NCBI RefSeq assembly: GCF_014201145.1
Contig: NZ_JACHDP010000001.1
Coordinates: 3,286,001-3,350,000 of the forward strand
Length of the DNA stretch: 64,000 nucleotides
Direction: 5' to 3'
DNA from: Micromonospora parathelypteridis
Lineage (GTDB): Bacteria > Actinomycetota > Actinomycetes > Mycobacteriales > Micromonosporaceae
Under the pieces are notes generated by a model, which was not told the origin of the DNA, did not search any database, and was given only the letters and a program-made list of their open reading frames with translations. A program made the position numbers and the translations under genes. Every line of letters begins with the position of its first letter. Position 1 is the stretch's first letter. Positions 53,528 to 63,203 of the stretch are shown here, piece by piece.

Positions 53528-55114
53528 TCAGGCGACGAAGCGGGTCCGGCGGCGCTTGGCCACCAGGTAGCCGCCGACGCCCGCGGCGAGCAGCAGCGCG
53601 CCGAGGCCGGCGATCAGGCCGGTGGACTGACCGGTGACCGGCAGGCCGCCGCCGTCACCGGCGCCGTTACCGCCCGTGCCGCCGTTGCCGCCCGTGCCGC
53701 CGTTGCCGCCGGTGTCACCGGCAGCGTTCACCAGGATCTTGGCGGTGTCGTTGGCTGGGTTCAGGTCCTTGATCTCGGTCTCCTCGTGCCCGGTGCGTAG
53801 CTTGACCTCACCGGCCTGGCCGCCGGCCTGGTCGATCCGCAGCTGGAACTCGTAGTCGACCTTCTCGCCCTTTTTGATCACGCCGGGCACGGGGCACTGG
53901 TAGACCCGGGCGCCGGGCTTGCCCGGCTCCCACCCGTCGTCCTCGGAGTCGAAGCAGTCCTCCGGAGCGCGGACGGCGGTGACGCCCTTCGGCAGCGTGA
54001 CGGTGGTGCCGATCCAGGGCGACTCGCTGCCACCCGTGTTGACGGCCGCCGGCCCGTTGTTGACCCAGCCGACCGTGAGCGCGACGGTAGCGCCGACGTC
54101 ACCGGTCACCGTCGCGCCGCGCGCTGCCACATCGGCCCGATGGTCGCCGGTCACCTGAAGGTCGATCCAGGTCGAGTTGTCCAACGGGTTGATGTCGGTC
54201 TGCCGGGAGCGCAGGTTCATGACCGGCTCGAGCTTCAGCTCACCCTCGGTGCCGTTCGGCCCGAGCTTGGCCGGGAGTTCGGCCTCGGACCTGTACTCGT
54301 CCCAGTCGGCAGGCGTGAACCAGGTGGAGAACCCGCCGAAGGTGTTCGGCGCCCAGGTGTCGGCGGGCACGGTGAAACCGAAGCTGTCGTCGAGGCGGAA
54401 GCTACTGTTCTCGCCGATGGTGGTGTCCAAGTGGCAGGCGAACGCGAAGTCGTGCAGCGGGCCGTCGGTGTACTCGCAGTTCTCGTAGCGCTTCGACGGC
54501 TGAAGACCGTCCGCGCCGACGACGTAGAGAACGACGTCCTCCGCGGGCACCTCGCCCCGGTTCGTCACCTGGAACGGGGCCTTCAGCGTGGCGCCGGGCG
54601 CGCCTTTGAGCTCCAGGGACTCGTTGGTGGCGAGGTCGACACCCTCGCCGATTTCGACGGTCGAGCTGTAGGAGGCGGATCCGGACTTGCCGTCCGGCGT
54701 GACCGTGAAACTCAGCTCGCCCTTCTGATCGGGCTTGGCGCCCGCCTTTGCGCGAACGATGAGGGAGACGAGGTTCAGGTACGAGCCGTCGTCGTCCTGG
54801 TCCTCGACCTTGCACGTCAGGATCGCACCGGACTCGGTGCAGTTCTCCCCGCTGGTCTCGACGTTGGCGAAACCGTCGATCTTGCTCCGGTCCACCTTGA
54901 TCGTGTAGTCGGCGGGCTGCCGCTCCGTGGTGAGCGAGAAGAGGGTGACCCACTTCTCGGTGCCGCCGGGCGCGACGATCACGTTGTCGGCGTACAGGTC
55001 GAGATTCTCTGCCGGTGAGGCGGGGGCGGCGGCGGCCGGGGTGGCGGAGGCTGCGACGAACGCGCCTGCTACGCCCAGTCCGGCGAGCCAGCGCCGGGTG
55101 GAGTGGGTGAGCAT
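53528..55114 (-). CDS. LPXTG-like cell-wall surface protein
   Basis: The 528-residue protein has a signal peptide (MLTHSTRRWLAGLGVAGAFV then ASATPAAAAPAS). A large beta-rich ectodomain contains several DUF11/CARDB-like segments (APFQVTNRGEVPAEDVVLYV, ATVALTVGWVNNGPAAVNTG) and cysteine pairs (GENCTESGAILTC, ENCEYTDGPLHDFAFAC). A TGGNGG spacer precedes the sorting signal GGGLPVTGQSTGLIAG, then a hydrophobic span and RRRTRFVA. LPVTG fits LPXTG. Sortase attachment is likely, though the sortase is not in the window. The signature is almost the same as in the broken gene near 56.9 kb. Confidence 0.85.
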   Translation of the reverse strand: MLTHSTRRWLAGLGVAGAFVAASATPAAAAPASPAENLDLYADNVIVAPGGTEKWVTLFSLTTERQPADYTIKVDRSKIDGFANVETSGENCTESGAILTCKVEDQDDDGSYLNLVSLIVRAKAGAKPDQKGELSFTVTPDGKSGSASYSSTVEIGEGVDLATNESLELKGAPGATLKAPFQVTNRGEVPAEDVVLYVVGADGLQPSKRYENCEYTDGPLHDFAFACHLDTTIGENSSFRLDDSFGFTVPADTWAPNTFGGFSTWFTPADWDEYRSEAELPAKLGPNGTEGELKLEPVMNLRSRQTDINPLDNSTWIDLQVTGDHRADVAARGATVTGDVGATVALTVGWVNNGPAAVNTGGSESPWIGTTVTLPKGVTAVRAPEDCFDSEDDGWEPGKPGARVYQCPVPGVIKKGEKVDYEFQLRIDQAGGQAGEVKLRTGHEETEIKDLNPANDTAKILVNAAGDTGGNGGTGGNGGTGGNGAGDGGGLPVTGQSTGLIAGLGALLLAAGVGGYLVAKRRRTRFVA

Positions 55115-55158
55115 GAGGGGAGTTCCTCCAGTTGGGGGTTCAGGTGGAGCCTGTGGAT

Positions 55159-55175
55159 CTTAAGGAACCCTTAAG
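55159..55175 (-). promoter_or_regulatory. Palindrome CTTAAGG-AAC-CCTTAAG
   Basis: A perfect 7-3-7 inverted repeat with low GC lies 45 bases upstream of the LPXTG-like gene start, in the region shared with the SigE-family gene. A regulator site is the simplest guess. Confidence 0.4.
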
Positions 55176-55295
55176 GCTGGCTGTGGCCCCGAGAATCGCC
55201 CAACGAGTAAGACGAACCGAAAGGTTGATCATGAATCACCGCAATGTTCGGTTGGTCCGCTCCCGTCATCTCAGGCAGGAGCCCCTGGAGGTGCA

Positions 55296-55775
55296 GTGAC
55301 GTACGAGGAGTTCGCGGACACGCGGCTGACCCCGCTACTGCGGTACGCGGTGATGCTCACCGGTGATTCGCACCAGGCTCAGGATCTGGTCCAGGAGACC
55401 ATGGTCCGAGTCCAGCTCAACTGGCGCCGCGTCGCCCGGGCGGACTCACCCGAGCGCTACGTGCGCCGAATGCTCACCAACCAGTACGTCGACTGGCGGC
55501 GCGGCTCGTGGGTGCGCCGGGTGCTGCTGCGCGCCGAGCCCGACCCGACGCTGCCGGCGCCCACCGATCACGCCCAGTCGGCCGTGGAGCGCGATCAGAT
55601 CTGGTCCTGGCTGTCCCGGCTGCCGCGTCGGCAGCGGGCCGCCCTGGTGCTGCGCTACTACGAAGACCTGCCCGATGTCGAGATCGCCGACATCCTCGAC
55701 TGTGCCGTCGGGACCGTACGTTCGTCCATCTCCCGGGCCCTGGCCACGCTCCGGGCCGAGTACGTGGAGGCGTGA
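55296..55775 (+). CDS. SigE-family ECF sigma factor
   Basis: The 159-residue protein is a SigE-family ECF (SCO-type) sigma factor: TYEEFADTRLTPLLRYAVML at the start, region 2 with HQAQDLVQETMVRVQLNWRR, YVRRMLTNQYVDWRR, region 4 with RLPRRQRAALVLRYYEDLPD and VEIADILDCAVGTVRSSISR. GTG 55296 has CTGGAGGTG upstream. The next gene, an LCP protein, begins 2 bases after its stop and its ribosome-binding site lies inside the sigma gene, so they are an operon. Confidence 0.92.
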   Translation: MTYEEFADTRLTPLLRYAVMLTGDSHQAQDLVQETMVRVQLNWRRVARADSPERYVRRMLTNQYVDWRRGSWVRRVLLRAEPDPTLPAPTDHAQSAVERDQIWSWLSRLPRRQRAALVLRYYEDLPDVEIADILDCAVGTVRSSISRALATLRAEYVEA

Positions 55776-55777
55776 AC

Positions 55778-56839
55778 ATGATTGAGGACGACCTGCGTGC
55801 CGCGTTCGTCCGGCACGAGCCGTTGACCCCGTCGACCGGCCCGCTGCGGGCCGCGATCGACCGGCTCGCCGCTGCCCGCCGTCGCCGTCGGCAGCGGTTC
55901 CAGGCCGCCGGCGTCACGCTCGCCCTGATCGCCGCGCTGGGAGTCGGCGTGCCGCAGCTGCGCCCGGATCGGCCCGCCGAGGATCCGTTGCTGTCCGGTC
56001 AACCGGCTGGCTCACCGACCGGGTCGCTGAACGTCCTGCTGGTCGGCGTGGACGGCTTCGGCGAGGAACCGCCGTACCGGTTGGCGGACTCCATCCTGCT
56101 GGTGCACATCCCGGCGGACCGTAGCCGGCCGTATCTCATCTCGTTGCCGCGCGACCTGGAGGTGTCGATCCCTGGACGGGGGATCGACAAGCTCAACAGC
56201 GCGTTCTACACCGGTGCCGCCGAGCCCCGGCCCGACCTGGACGCCGGCTACGACCTGACCCGCCGGGTGGTCGCCGACCTGACCGGGGTACGCGTCGACG
56301 CTGGCGCGGTGTTGACCTTCGCAGGGTTGCGCCGGATCACCGAGGCCGTCGACGGGGTGGACGTCTGCCTACCGAATGAGGTTCGGTCCTGGCACAGCCG
56401 CCGAGTCTTTCCGGCCGGCTGCCAGCGGCTCGACGGAGCGGCCTCCGTCGACCTGCTGCGGCAACGGCGGTACCTGCCCGACGGCGCGTTCGACCGGGAC
56501 CGTAACGCCCAGGTTTACGTCGCCGGGCTGATCCAGCGGGCGGTCGCGCAGGACGTGCTGACCAATCCGGTCCGACTCGCGGCGCTGCTCTCGGCGGCCG
56601 GCAAGGGTCTGACGGTCGACGACGACGGCCTGCCACTGACCAGGCTGGTGGCGGTGCTACCCGAGCTCAAGAGCGTCGACCCGGTGGGGCTCAGCCTCCC
56701 GGTCGGCCCGGCGGCGGACAACTCTTCCCGGCTGCGGCTGGACCCGAAGCAGGGTCCGGTGTTCCTCGCCGCGCTGGGCGAGGATCGGTTGGCGGAGTGG
56801 GTGGCGCAGCACCCGGAGCAGGTCAACCGCGTCCGGTGA
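55778..56839 (+). CDS. LCP (LytR-CpsA-Psr) family glycopolymer transferase
   Basis: The 353-residue protein has a cytosolic N-terminus, a membrane span (AAGVTLALIAALGVGVPQL, residues 46-64) and an extracellular LCP domain: GSLNVLLVGVDGFGEEPPYR, LADSILLVHIPADRSRPYLI, SLPRDLEVSIPGRGIDKLNS (with the family Asp/Arg loop) and CQRLDGAASVDLLRQRRYLP with DGAFDRDRN. These attach teichoic acid-like or arabinogalactan polymers to peptidoglycan. Fused operon with the sigma factor suggests control by wall stress (inference). ATG 55778. Confidence 0.9.
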   Translation: MIEDDLRAAFVRHEPLTPSTGPLRAAIDRLAAARRRRRQRFQAAGVTLALIAALGVGVPQLRPDRPAEDPLLSGQPAGSPTGSLNVLLVGVDGFGEEPPYRLADSILLVHIPADRSRPYLISLPRDLEVSIPGRGIDKLNSAFYTGAAEPRPDLDAGYDLTRRVVADLTGVRVDAGAVLTFAGLRRITEAVDGVDVCLPNEVRSWHSRRVFPAGCQRLDGAASVDLLRQRRYLPDGAFDRDRNAQVYVAGLIQRAVAQDVLTNPVRLAALLSAAGKGLTVDDDGLPLTRLVAVLPELKSVDPVGLSLPVGPAADNSSRLRLDPKQGPVFLAALGEDRLAEWVAQHPEQVNRVR

Positions 56840-56840
56840 G

Positions 56841-57040
56841 TCAGGGGACGAAGCGGGCGGTTCGGCGTCGGGCGAGCAGGTAGCCGCCCACACCGGCGAC
56901 GAGCAGCAGACCGCCGATGCCGGCGATCAGGTTGGGGGGGTGCCGGTGATGGGCAGCGAACCCTGTCGTTGGCCGGTGGGTTTGCCGGATCGGTATCTGT
57001 CCAATTACCCGAACGGCTGCGCACCTCTGTCGCAACGGGC
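56841..57040 (-). pseudogene. Degenerate LPXTG-protein remnant
   Basis: Read with frame changes, the minus strand gives WTDTDPANPPAND, then GSLPITGT, then NLIAGIGGLLLVAGVGGYLL and ARRRTARFVP, the same sorting signal as in the 53528 gene. The first frame change is near the AND/GSLPITG junction, the second at a run of seven C on the coding strand (56934-56940). With eight C the frame would continue GTPPNLIAG. No upstream ectodomain remains in the window. It could be a relic or, less likely, a sequencing error at the C run. Confidence 0.6.
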
Positions 57041-57058
57041 AGTCGACCCTGCGACGGG

Positions 57059-57271
57059 TCAGCGGTAGTCGTCCTCGTCCACGCTGACCACCCGGGCCTG
57101 CTCCATCGCGTCCCAGTCGTCGACCTCCAGGCCGCGGTGCGGCTCGCTGTCGGTGTCGGCCGGGCTGGCCACCGCGGCCTGCTCGACCGCGTCGGCCGGG
57201 TCGGCCTCGGGGTCGCGCTCGTCCGGGGCGAGGTGGTCGCCGGGGGTGAACTCCTCGTCGGGCTGACCCAT
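57059..57271 (-). CDS. Small acidic protein, 70 aa
   Basis: The product is acidic and disordered-looking (MGQPDEEFTPGDHLAPDERD, PEADPADAVEQAAVASPADT, RGLEVDDWDAMEQARVVSVD), ending EDDYR. GGGAGGGAC lies a few bases upstream of the ATG at 57271. It is a conserved-looking small gene of unknown function, divergent from the holin-like gene. Confidence 0.65.
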   Translation of the reverse strand: MGQPDEEFTPGDHLAPDERDPEADPADAVEQAAVASPADTDSEPHRGLEVDDWDAMEQARVVSVDEDDYR

Positions 57272-57395
57272 CGTCCCTCCCGGGGGTCTCGGGGCACGGT
57301 TCCCACCCACCGTACGGGCTGGGCGGGCACCGCGCCCGGAAGCGGAGTGGGCGGAATCAGCCCTCGGCGACGCGCCCCGATGCCAGGATGGTGCC

Positions 57396-57770
57396 GTGGG
57401 CTTTCTCATTCGACTGGCGATCACCGCGGTCGCGTTGTGGATAACCACGCTGATCGTGCCCGGGGTCGACGTGCACGGCCGTTCGGGTGGCAACACCGTC
57501 CTCACCCTGATCGTGGTGGCACTGATCTTCGGCGTGATCAACGCGGTGCTCAAGCCGGTGATCAAAGTCGTCGGGTGCGTGTTCTACCTGCTGACCCTGG
57601 GTCTGTTCGCACTGGTGGTCAATGCTCTGCTGTTCCTGCTCACCGACCGGATCGCCCGCGGGCTCGACCTGCCGTTCCAGGTGGACGGTTTCTGGGCGGC
57701 GTTCTGGGGAGCGATCGTGATGACTGTGGTCACCTGGCTGATCAGTGTCATCGTGCCGGATGACCGGTGA
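57396..57770 (+). CDS. Phage-holin-like (mycobacterial 4-TM, PF04020-type) membrane protein
   Basis: The 124-residue protein has four spans (FLIRLAITAVALWITTLIVP, LTLIVVALIFGVINAVLKPV, VFYLLTLGLFALVVNALLFL, FWAAFWGAIVMTVVTWLISV). The conserved NAVLKPVIKVVGCVFYLLTL and GLFALVVNALLFLLTDRIA follow the Phage_holin_4_2 family, which in chromosomes is not phage-linked. The GTG start at 57396 has GATGCCAGGATGGTGCC upstream. Function unknown. Confidence 0.85.
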   Translation: MGFLIRLAITAVALWITTLIVPGVDVHGRSGGNTVLTLIVVALIFGVINAVLKPVIKVVGCVFYLLTLGLFALVVNALLFLLTDRIARGLDLPFQVDGFWAAFWGAIVMTVVTWLISVIVPDDR

Positions 57771-57913
57771 CGGGATCCTGGCCAGCAGCCGGGTCGGTTT
57801 TTCCGGCGCACCGCACCTGCGGGATACTGCCGGGCGGTGGACAGCGCGGTCCGGCGCACAAATGAACAACAGCGGCCAGCACGGCCGAGAGTGGTAAGTA
57901 AGGAGCGCATCAC

Positions 57914-58939
<1,026 letters not shown>

Positions 58940-58950
58940 CGACGTCCCAC

Positions 58951-58986
58951 CAACGGCCGGCTCTCCTGCGGGGGAGCCGGCCGTTG
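58951..58986. terminator. Bidirectional terminator after fba
   Basis: CAACGGCCGGCTC and GAGCCGGCCGTTG form a perfect 13-bp stem with a 10-base loop between fba and the converging LOG-family gene. Confidence 0.85.
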
Positions 58987-58993
58987 CCGTTGC

Positions 58994-60187
58994 TCAGGTC
59001 GTCAGCAGCCGGACGGCTTCGCGTACGTCGTCGGTGAGGTGGATCGTCGACGACAGGTCACCGAACGGGGACGCGGCCAGCAGCGGACGCAACAACGCCT
59101 CCACCGGCAGCTCCCGGGTCCAGTAGTCACGGTCCAGGAAGATGTACGCCCCGCTGGCGCCGTCGGTGCCGTAGTACGTCTTGGTGGCCGCCTGGAAGAC
59201 CTCCTGCACAGTGCCCGCCCGTCCGGGGGCGAAGACGATGCCGCCCCGGGCGAGTCGCAGGATGGTGTCCTCCCGGATCGCGTTCGAGAAGTACTTGGCG
59301 ATCCGCCCGGCGAACAGGTTCGCCGGTTCGTGTCCGTACAGCCAGGTCGGGATGGCCAGCCCACCAGCCCGTGCCCAACCGAGGTCGGCGCCGCGCTGCC
59401 GGGGCACGCTCGCGTACCGCTGTCGCACCGCCAGCGCCGCGGCCGTGTAGCGGTGGTGGTCGGTGAAGTCGGGCGCGGTGGCCAGGAGGTCGATCGCCTC
59501 GGTCAACTCGGCCGCCGTGCGGTCCGCCAGGTAGGCGCCGAGGTTCGCCGCCTCCATCACCCCGGGACCGCCGCCGGTCACCACCAGCCGGTCGGCCCGC
59601 GCCAGCTCCCAACCGAGCACGGCAGCCATCCGGTACGCCGGGCTGCCGCGCCGCACCGCGTGCCCACCCATGATGCCCACCACCGACTGCGGCCCGTGTC
59701 GGGCCAGCCAGACCCGGGTGGCGTCGGCCAACGCGTTGTCCACGCCGTGGTCGTGCAGCCGCTGACCCAGCGCCTCCTTGACGTCCGGCAGCGCACCCCC
59801 GTGTGCCCGGTAGTGGTCGTACACCCGGGTGTCGTACATCCCGGTGAACCCGCCCTCGGCGAACCCGGCGGCCAGGTCCTCCGGGGTGTAGAGGTGCGCA
59901 GGCTGGGTCGGGTACGGCAGCCCTGAGAACGGTGGCACCACGTTCGCGCCACGCCGGACCAGGTCGGCCCCGACGTCCCGGGAGGCGAACCGGCAGCCCA
60001 CGAAGAGGGTGCCGGCGACCTCGACGCCAGTCAGGTCGGGCACCGGCGCCAGGTCGAGGCGCAGGCCCTGCACCGTCAGCCCGGTCAGTCGGCCGGTGGC
60101 CAACTGCCGATCGAACTCGTCGCGGGTCTGGATCTCGTCGGTGTGCAGCTGCGGCTCGATGACGTCCGCTGGAGGTGGGGTCGGCAC
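58994..60187 (-). CDS. LOG-family (lysine-decarboxylase-like) nucleotide-binding protein
   Basis: The 397-residue protein has an N-terminal beta region with a hexapeptide-like opening (residues 45-80) and a Rossmann core (VVGIMGGHAVRRGSPAYRMA, ARADRLVVTGGGPGVMEAAN, LGAYLADRTAAELTEAIDLL). The motif GGIVFAPGRAGTVQEVFQA corresponds to PGGxGTxxE with PGRAGTVQE. Longer than LOG cytokinin-activating enzymes. Function likely on a nucleotide, unknown substrate. The start GTG 60187 is one of several possible; ATG 60241 is the furthest. Confidence 0.78.
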   Translation of the reverse strand: MPTPPPADVIEPQLHTDEIQTRDEFDRQLATGRLTGLTVQGLRLDLAPVPDLTGVEVAGTLFVGCRFASRDVGADLVRRGANVVPPFSGLPYPTQPAHLYTPEDLAAGFAEGGFTGMYDTRVYDHYRAHGGALPDVKEALGQRLHDHGVDNALADATRVWLARHGPQSVVGIMGGHAVRRGSPAYRMAAVLGWELARADRLVVTGGGPGVMEAANLGAYLADRTAAELTEAIDLLATAPDFTDHHRYTAAALAVRQRYASVPRQRGADLGWARAGGLAIPTWLYGHEPANLFAGRIAKYFSNAIREDTILRLARGGIVFAPGRAGTVQEVFQAATKTYYGTDGASGAYIFLDRDYWTRELPVEALLRPLLAASPFGDLSSTIHLTDDVREAVRLLTT

Positions 60188-60246
60188 CGGGCCATCCTGC
60201 CCGTCCGCCGGGGCCGGTGAAACCTCGGGCCTCGGGTGCAACCGAC

Positions 60247-60278
60247 AGGAGCCCGGTGACCGAGGCCACCGGGCTCCT
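60247..60278. other. Hairpin in the divergent LOG/DUF3151 gap
   Basis: AGGAGCCCGGTG and CACCGGGCTCCT form a perfect 12-bp stem with an eight-base loop. It lies between divergent genes, so neither neighbour needs a terminator here. It may be a leader structure of the LOG-family transcript or the end of a small untranslated RNA. Confidence 0.5.
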
Positions 60279-60424
60279 GCATAACCGGTTCCTGGGGAGG
60301 CTCCGGACCATTAGTTGTAGTGGAAAACACCTGGCGGCGGCATAGGCCGCAGGCGTGACCAACTCCTCAGCCGTTCAGCCGAACGCGTCGGCCGACCCGC
60401 TCGCGTGTCGCCCGGTCCAACGGG

Positions 60425-60865
60425 TTGAATGGGGCGATGCAGAACCTTTTGCCAGAGCCACCGGCCACCCGCCTGCCCGCGAACGACGAGGCCGACGCCG
60501 CCCTGGCCGCCGCCGACGAGGCCGGCACCGACGAGGCGTTCGCCAGCGTGGCGGCCGGCTTCCCGACCTACAGTGCGGGCTGGGCCGAGCTCGCGGCCCG
60601 GGCGTTCGCCCAGGGCCAGGTGGTGACGGCGTACGCCTACGCGCGCACCGGCTACCACCGTGGCCTTGACCAGCTGCGCCGCAGCGGTTGGAAGGGGCAC
60701 GGCCCGGTGCCGTGGTCGCACGAGCCCAACCGGGGCTTCCTCCGCTGCCTCTACGTGCTGTCCCGAGCTGCTGACGAGATCGGCGAGGCCGACGAGGCGG
60801 CCCGCTGCGCCCAGTTCCTGCGTGACTGCGACCCGGAAGCGGCGGACGCGCTGGCGAGCAACTGA
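60425..60865 (+). CDS. DUF3151 family protein
   Basis: The 146-residue protein fits DUF3151: MQNLLPEPPATRLPANDEAD, GFPTYSAGWAELAARAFAQG, VVTAYAYARTGYHRGLDQLR, RSGWKGHGPVPWSHEPNRGF and LRCLYVLSRAADEIGEADEA. DUF3151 is commonly encoded close to fba in actinobacteria, as here. Function unknown; TPR-like helical repeats are suggested. Start ATG 60425; ATG 60437 (MQNLL) is likewise possible. Confidence 0.85.
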   Translation: MNGAMQNLLPEPPATRLPANDEADAALAAADEAGTDEAFASVAAGFPTYSAGWAELAARAFAQGQVVTAYAYARTGYHRGLDQLRRSGWKGHGPVPWSHEPNRGFLRCLYVLSRAADEIGEADEAARCAQFLRDCDPEAADALASN

Positions 60866-60872
60866 CCCCGCT

Positions 60873-60906
60873 CCGACGGCCGGCCCGACTCGGGGCCGGC
60901 CGTCGG
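60873..60906. terminator. Bidirectional terminator
   Basis: CCGACGGCCGGCCC and GGGCCGGCCGTCGG form a perfect 14-bp stem with a six-base loop between DUF3151 and the converging MinD-like gene. Confidence 0.85.
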
Positions 60907-60910
60907 CGGG

Positions 60911-63106
60911 TTACAGCCCTTCGGCGACTGCTGCGGCGATCTTCAGCCAGGCGTCGCGGGTGGCCGAGGAGAGCCCGCCGTACCGGATCGGCTCGCCACT
61001 GTCGATGAGCCGCTCGTACGGGGCCAGCAGCACCGCCCGGGTGCGGGCCGCGAAGTGCTCCTGGATGGCCGGCAGGTCGATCTCCTTGCGGGACGGCGGC
61101 ATCGACACCACCGTCACGGCCTGGCGGACCAGCCGTTGCCGGCCGCTCTGCTCCAGGTGGTCGAGCATCCGGGCGGCGGTCTCCGCCGAGTCGTTACGAG
61201 CCGACATGGTGACCACCAACTGATCGGTGGCGTCCATTGAGGCCTGCCAGTTCTGCGCCCGGACGTTGTTGCCGGTGTCCACGAAGATCAACTTGTAGAA
61301 CCGGCTGACCACCTCGCGGATCTCGGCGAACGCGGCTGCGGTCAGCATCTCGCCACCGGTGGCCGACTCGTCCGAGGCCAGCACGTCGAACATCCCCTCG
61401 CCCTGCGAGCGGACGTACTGCGACAGGTCACCGACCCGCCCCTGCGCGCCCTGGAACTGGCCGAGGTCACGCAGCATGTCCCGCACCGTGCGGGAGTGGA
61501 AGTCCTGCTGGGCGCGCATCCCGAGGGTGCCCTGGGTCTCGTTGTTGTCCCAGGCCAGCACGTAGCCGCCGCGCTTCTGGCCGAACGTCATCGCGAGCAG
61601 CAGGATGGCCACCGTCTTACCGGCTCCGCCCTTCGGGTTGACCACGGTCACCTGCCGCAGCCCGCCGAAGTTGCGGCGCACCATCTCGATGTCCCGCTTG
61701 CGCTCCTGCTCGTGCCGACCGGGCGCGAGCCGGAGCAGGCCCATCTTGTTGACCACCGCCCGGACACCCGTGGTGGCCACCGGATCGGCGGGCCGGACCT
61801 GCCGGCGCCGGCTGAAGTCCTCGGCGGTCGGTGCCGCTGGGGCCTCCGGTGTCCAGCTCGCGTCCGGATATCCGGTGGCATCCGGATACCCGGTGGTGGG
61901 CACCCGGGTCACGCCCTCGGCCTCCTGGTAAGGCTGCCCAGGCGGGCCGCCGGCCGGGCCCTGCTGCCACGGCGGTGGGTACCAGCCCGGCGACGGTGGG
62001 AACGGCCCCGGGGGTGGGGGCGCCGGCTGGGGAGACGGCAGATTGCTCAACTGGGTCAGGTCTGGCGGAGGCGGGATGTGCGCCGGGCCGGCTTGACCGG
62101 GGATCACCGGGTTGAACGACGGTCCGGAGTGCGCCGGAGAGGGACCGACGTGCGGCGGCTGCGGCCCGGGCGGGGCGGGGAGCGGTGGCGTCGCGGTGGT
62201 GGCCTCGTCGTGGGCCGGTGTGGGTGTCCCAGCCGGGCGTTGCGGCGGCTGCGCCCACGGCGACTCGCTGGCCGGCCGCGTTGCTCCGCCGGCAGACCCG
62301 TCCTCCCCGTCCTCGCCAGCCTGAGGCGCCGGCCCGGCCGTTGCGGAATCTGCCGAGGCGGGGCCCGCGCCGGTCGGGCGGGCGGCGGGCATTGCGGCTG
62401 CGGTGGGACGGTCCAGGGTGAACGGCAGGTCCAGGTCGACGCCACCCGGGGGGATCGGTGGGACGGGGGTCTGACCCCGATCGCCGGCCTGTGCCTGCGC
62501 CTGATCACCCCCGGCCACGGTGCCTGTCGCGCCGGCTGCGCTGCGTGCCGCCTCCGGTTGGCGGTCCGTCGACGCGGAGGCGGTGTTCGGTGCCGCAGCG
62601 TTCGTCGGCGAGACGGGGGTCCCGGTGCCACCCGGGCCGCCGGCGCTCTCGGGAGCACCGGCCGCCGGTGGCGCGGGCGGCGTGCCCGTTGCCGGTGGCG
62701 CGGGCGGTGACGACGCGACGGCTGGCGCGGCCGGCGGTGGCCAACTCGGCTGCGACGGCGCCCAGCCCGACACGTTGCCGGACGGGCCGCTGCCGTCCCA
62801 GCCCCCGGGTGCCGGGACGGCACCGGTGAGCGACGGGTAGTCGGACGGAGAAGGCGGCGGCTGGGCCGGGGCCCCGGGTTGCCCGGGAACCGGCGGTCGG
62901 CCGGTCGGCGGCGCGGCCACCGGCGGTGTCACCGGCCCATGCGATACCGGCGACGGCGCACCCTGCTGGTGGGCGACCGCCGCCCAGGGCGGTACGGCGT
63001 TACCCGCGCCCCGGTCGGCCGGATCCGGTGGCCAGAGCGGTTCAACGTCCCGCTCCGGCACCGGCTGCTGGCCGGGCGTCTGCGCCCGGTCGGCGTTCTC
63101 GTCCAT
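60911..63106 (-). CDS. MinD/ParA-like ATPase with long Pro-rich N-terminus (SCO5717/EspI-like)
   Basis: The 731-residue protein has about 450 residues of Pro, Ala, Gly and Gln, then a basic patch (RRRQVRPADPVATTGVRAVV) and a MinD-like domain. The deviant Walker A is NPKGGAGKTVAILLLAMTFG, followed by YVLAWDNNETQGTLGMRAQQ, LIFVDTGNNVRAQNWQASMD, LVVTMSARNDSAETAARMLD and VSMPPSRKEIDLPAIQEHF. The Walker B has DTG in VDTG. The layout resembles proteins linked to type VII (ESX) secretion, such as EspI and SCO5717. No other ESX genes are in the window. GGGGAGGG precedes ATG 63106. Confidence 0.82.
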   Translation of the reverse strand: MDENADRAQTPGQQPVPERDVEPLWPPDPADRGAGNAVPPWAAVAHQQGAPSPVSHGPVTPPVAAPPTGRPPVPGQPGAPAQPPPSPSDYPSLTGAVPAPGGWDGSGPSGNVSGWAPSQPSWPPPAAPAVASSPPAPPATGTPPAPPAAGAPESAGGPGGTGTPVSPTNAAAPNTASASTDRQPEAARSAAGATGTVAGGDQAQAQAGDRGQTPVPPIPPGGVDLDLPFTLDRPTAAAMPAARPTGAGPASADSATAGPAPQAGEDGEDGSAGGATRPASESPWAQPPQRPAGTPTPAHDEATTATPPLPAPPGPQPPHVGPSPAHSGPSFNPVIPGQAGPAHIPPPPDLTQLSNLPSPQPAPPPPGPFPPSPGWYPPPWQQGPAGGPPGQPYQEAEGVTRVPTTGYPDATGYPDASWTPEAPAAPTAEDFSRRRQVRPADPVATTGVRAVVNKMGLLRLAPGRHEQERKRDIEMVRRNFGGLRQVTVVNPKGGAGKTVAILLLAMTFGQKRGGYVLAWDNNETQGTLGMRAQQDFHSRTVRDMLRDLGQFQGAQGRVGDLSQYVRSQGEGMFDVLASDESATGGEMLTAAAFAEIREVVSRFYKLIFVDTGNNVRAQNWQASMDATDQLVVTMSARNDSAETAARMLDHLEQSGRQRLVRQAVTVVSMPPSRKEIDLPAIQEHFAARTRAVLLAPYERLIDSGEPIRYGGLSSATRDAWLKIAAAVAEGL

Positions 63107-63203
63107 TACGGCCCTCCCCAGTCCTCCTGCGAGGATAGGCCCCATCCGCCCTCGAGGGGCTGTCGGCGCAGCCGAGGCCGCCCCACTCGGCGCAGCCCAG
63201 GGG

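Noticed and set aside
53640..53712. Short repeats in the LPXTG-like gene as a regulatory array
   Set aside because: They encode the TGGNGG spacer before the sorting signal.
57396..57770. Prophage marker
   Set aside because: The holin-like family is common in bacterial chromosomes and no other phage gene is near.
60085..60330. Small minus-strand ORF in the LOG/DUF3151 gap
   Set aside because: It overlaps the N-terminal part of the LOG-family gene in another frame and shows no conserved content.
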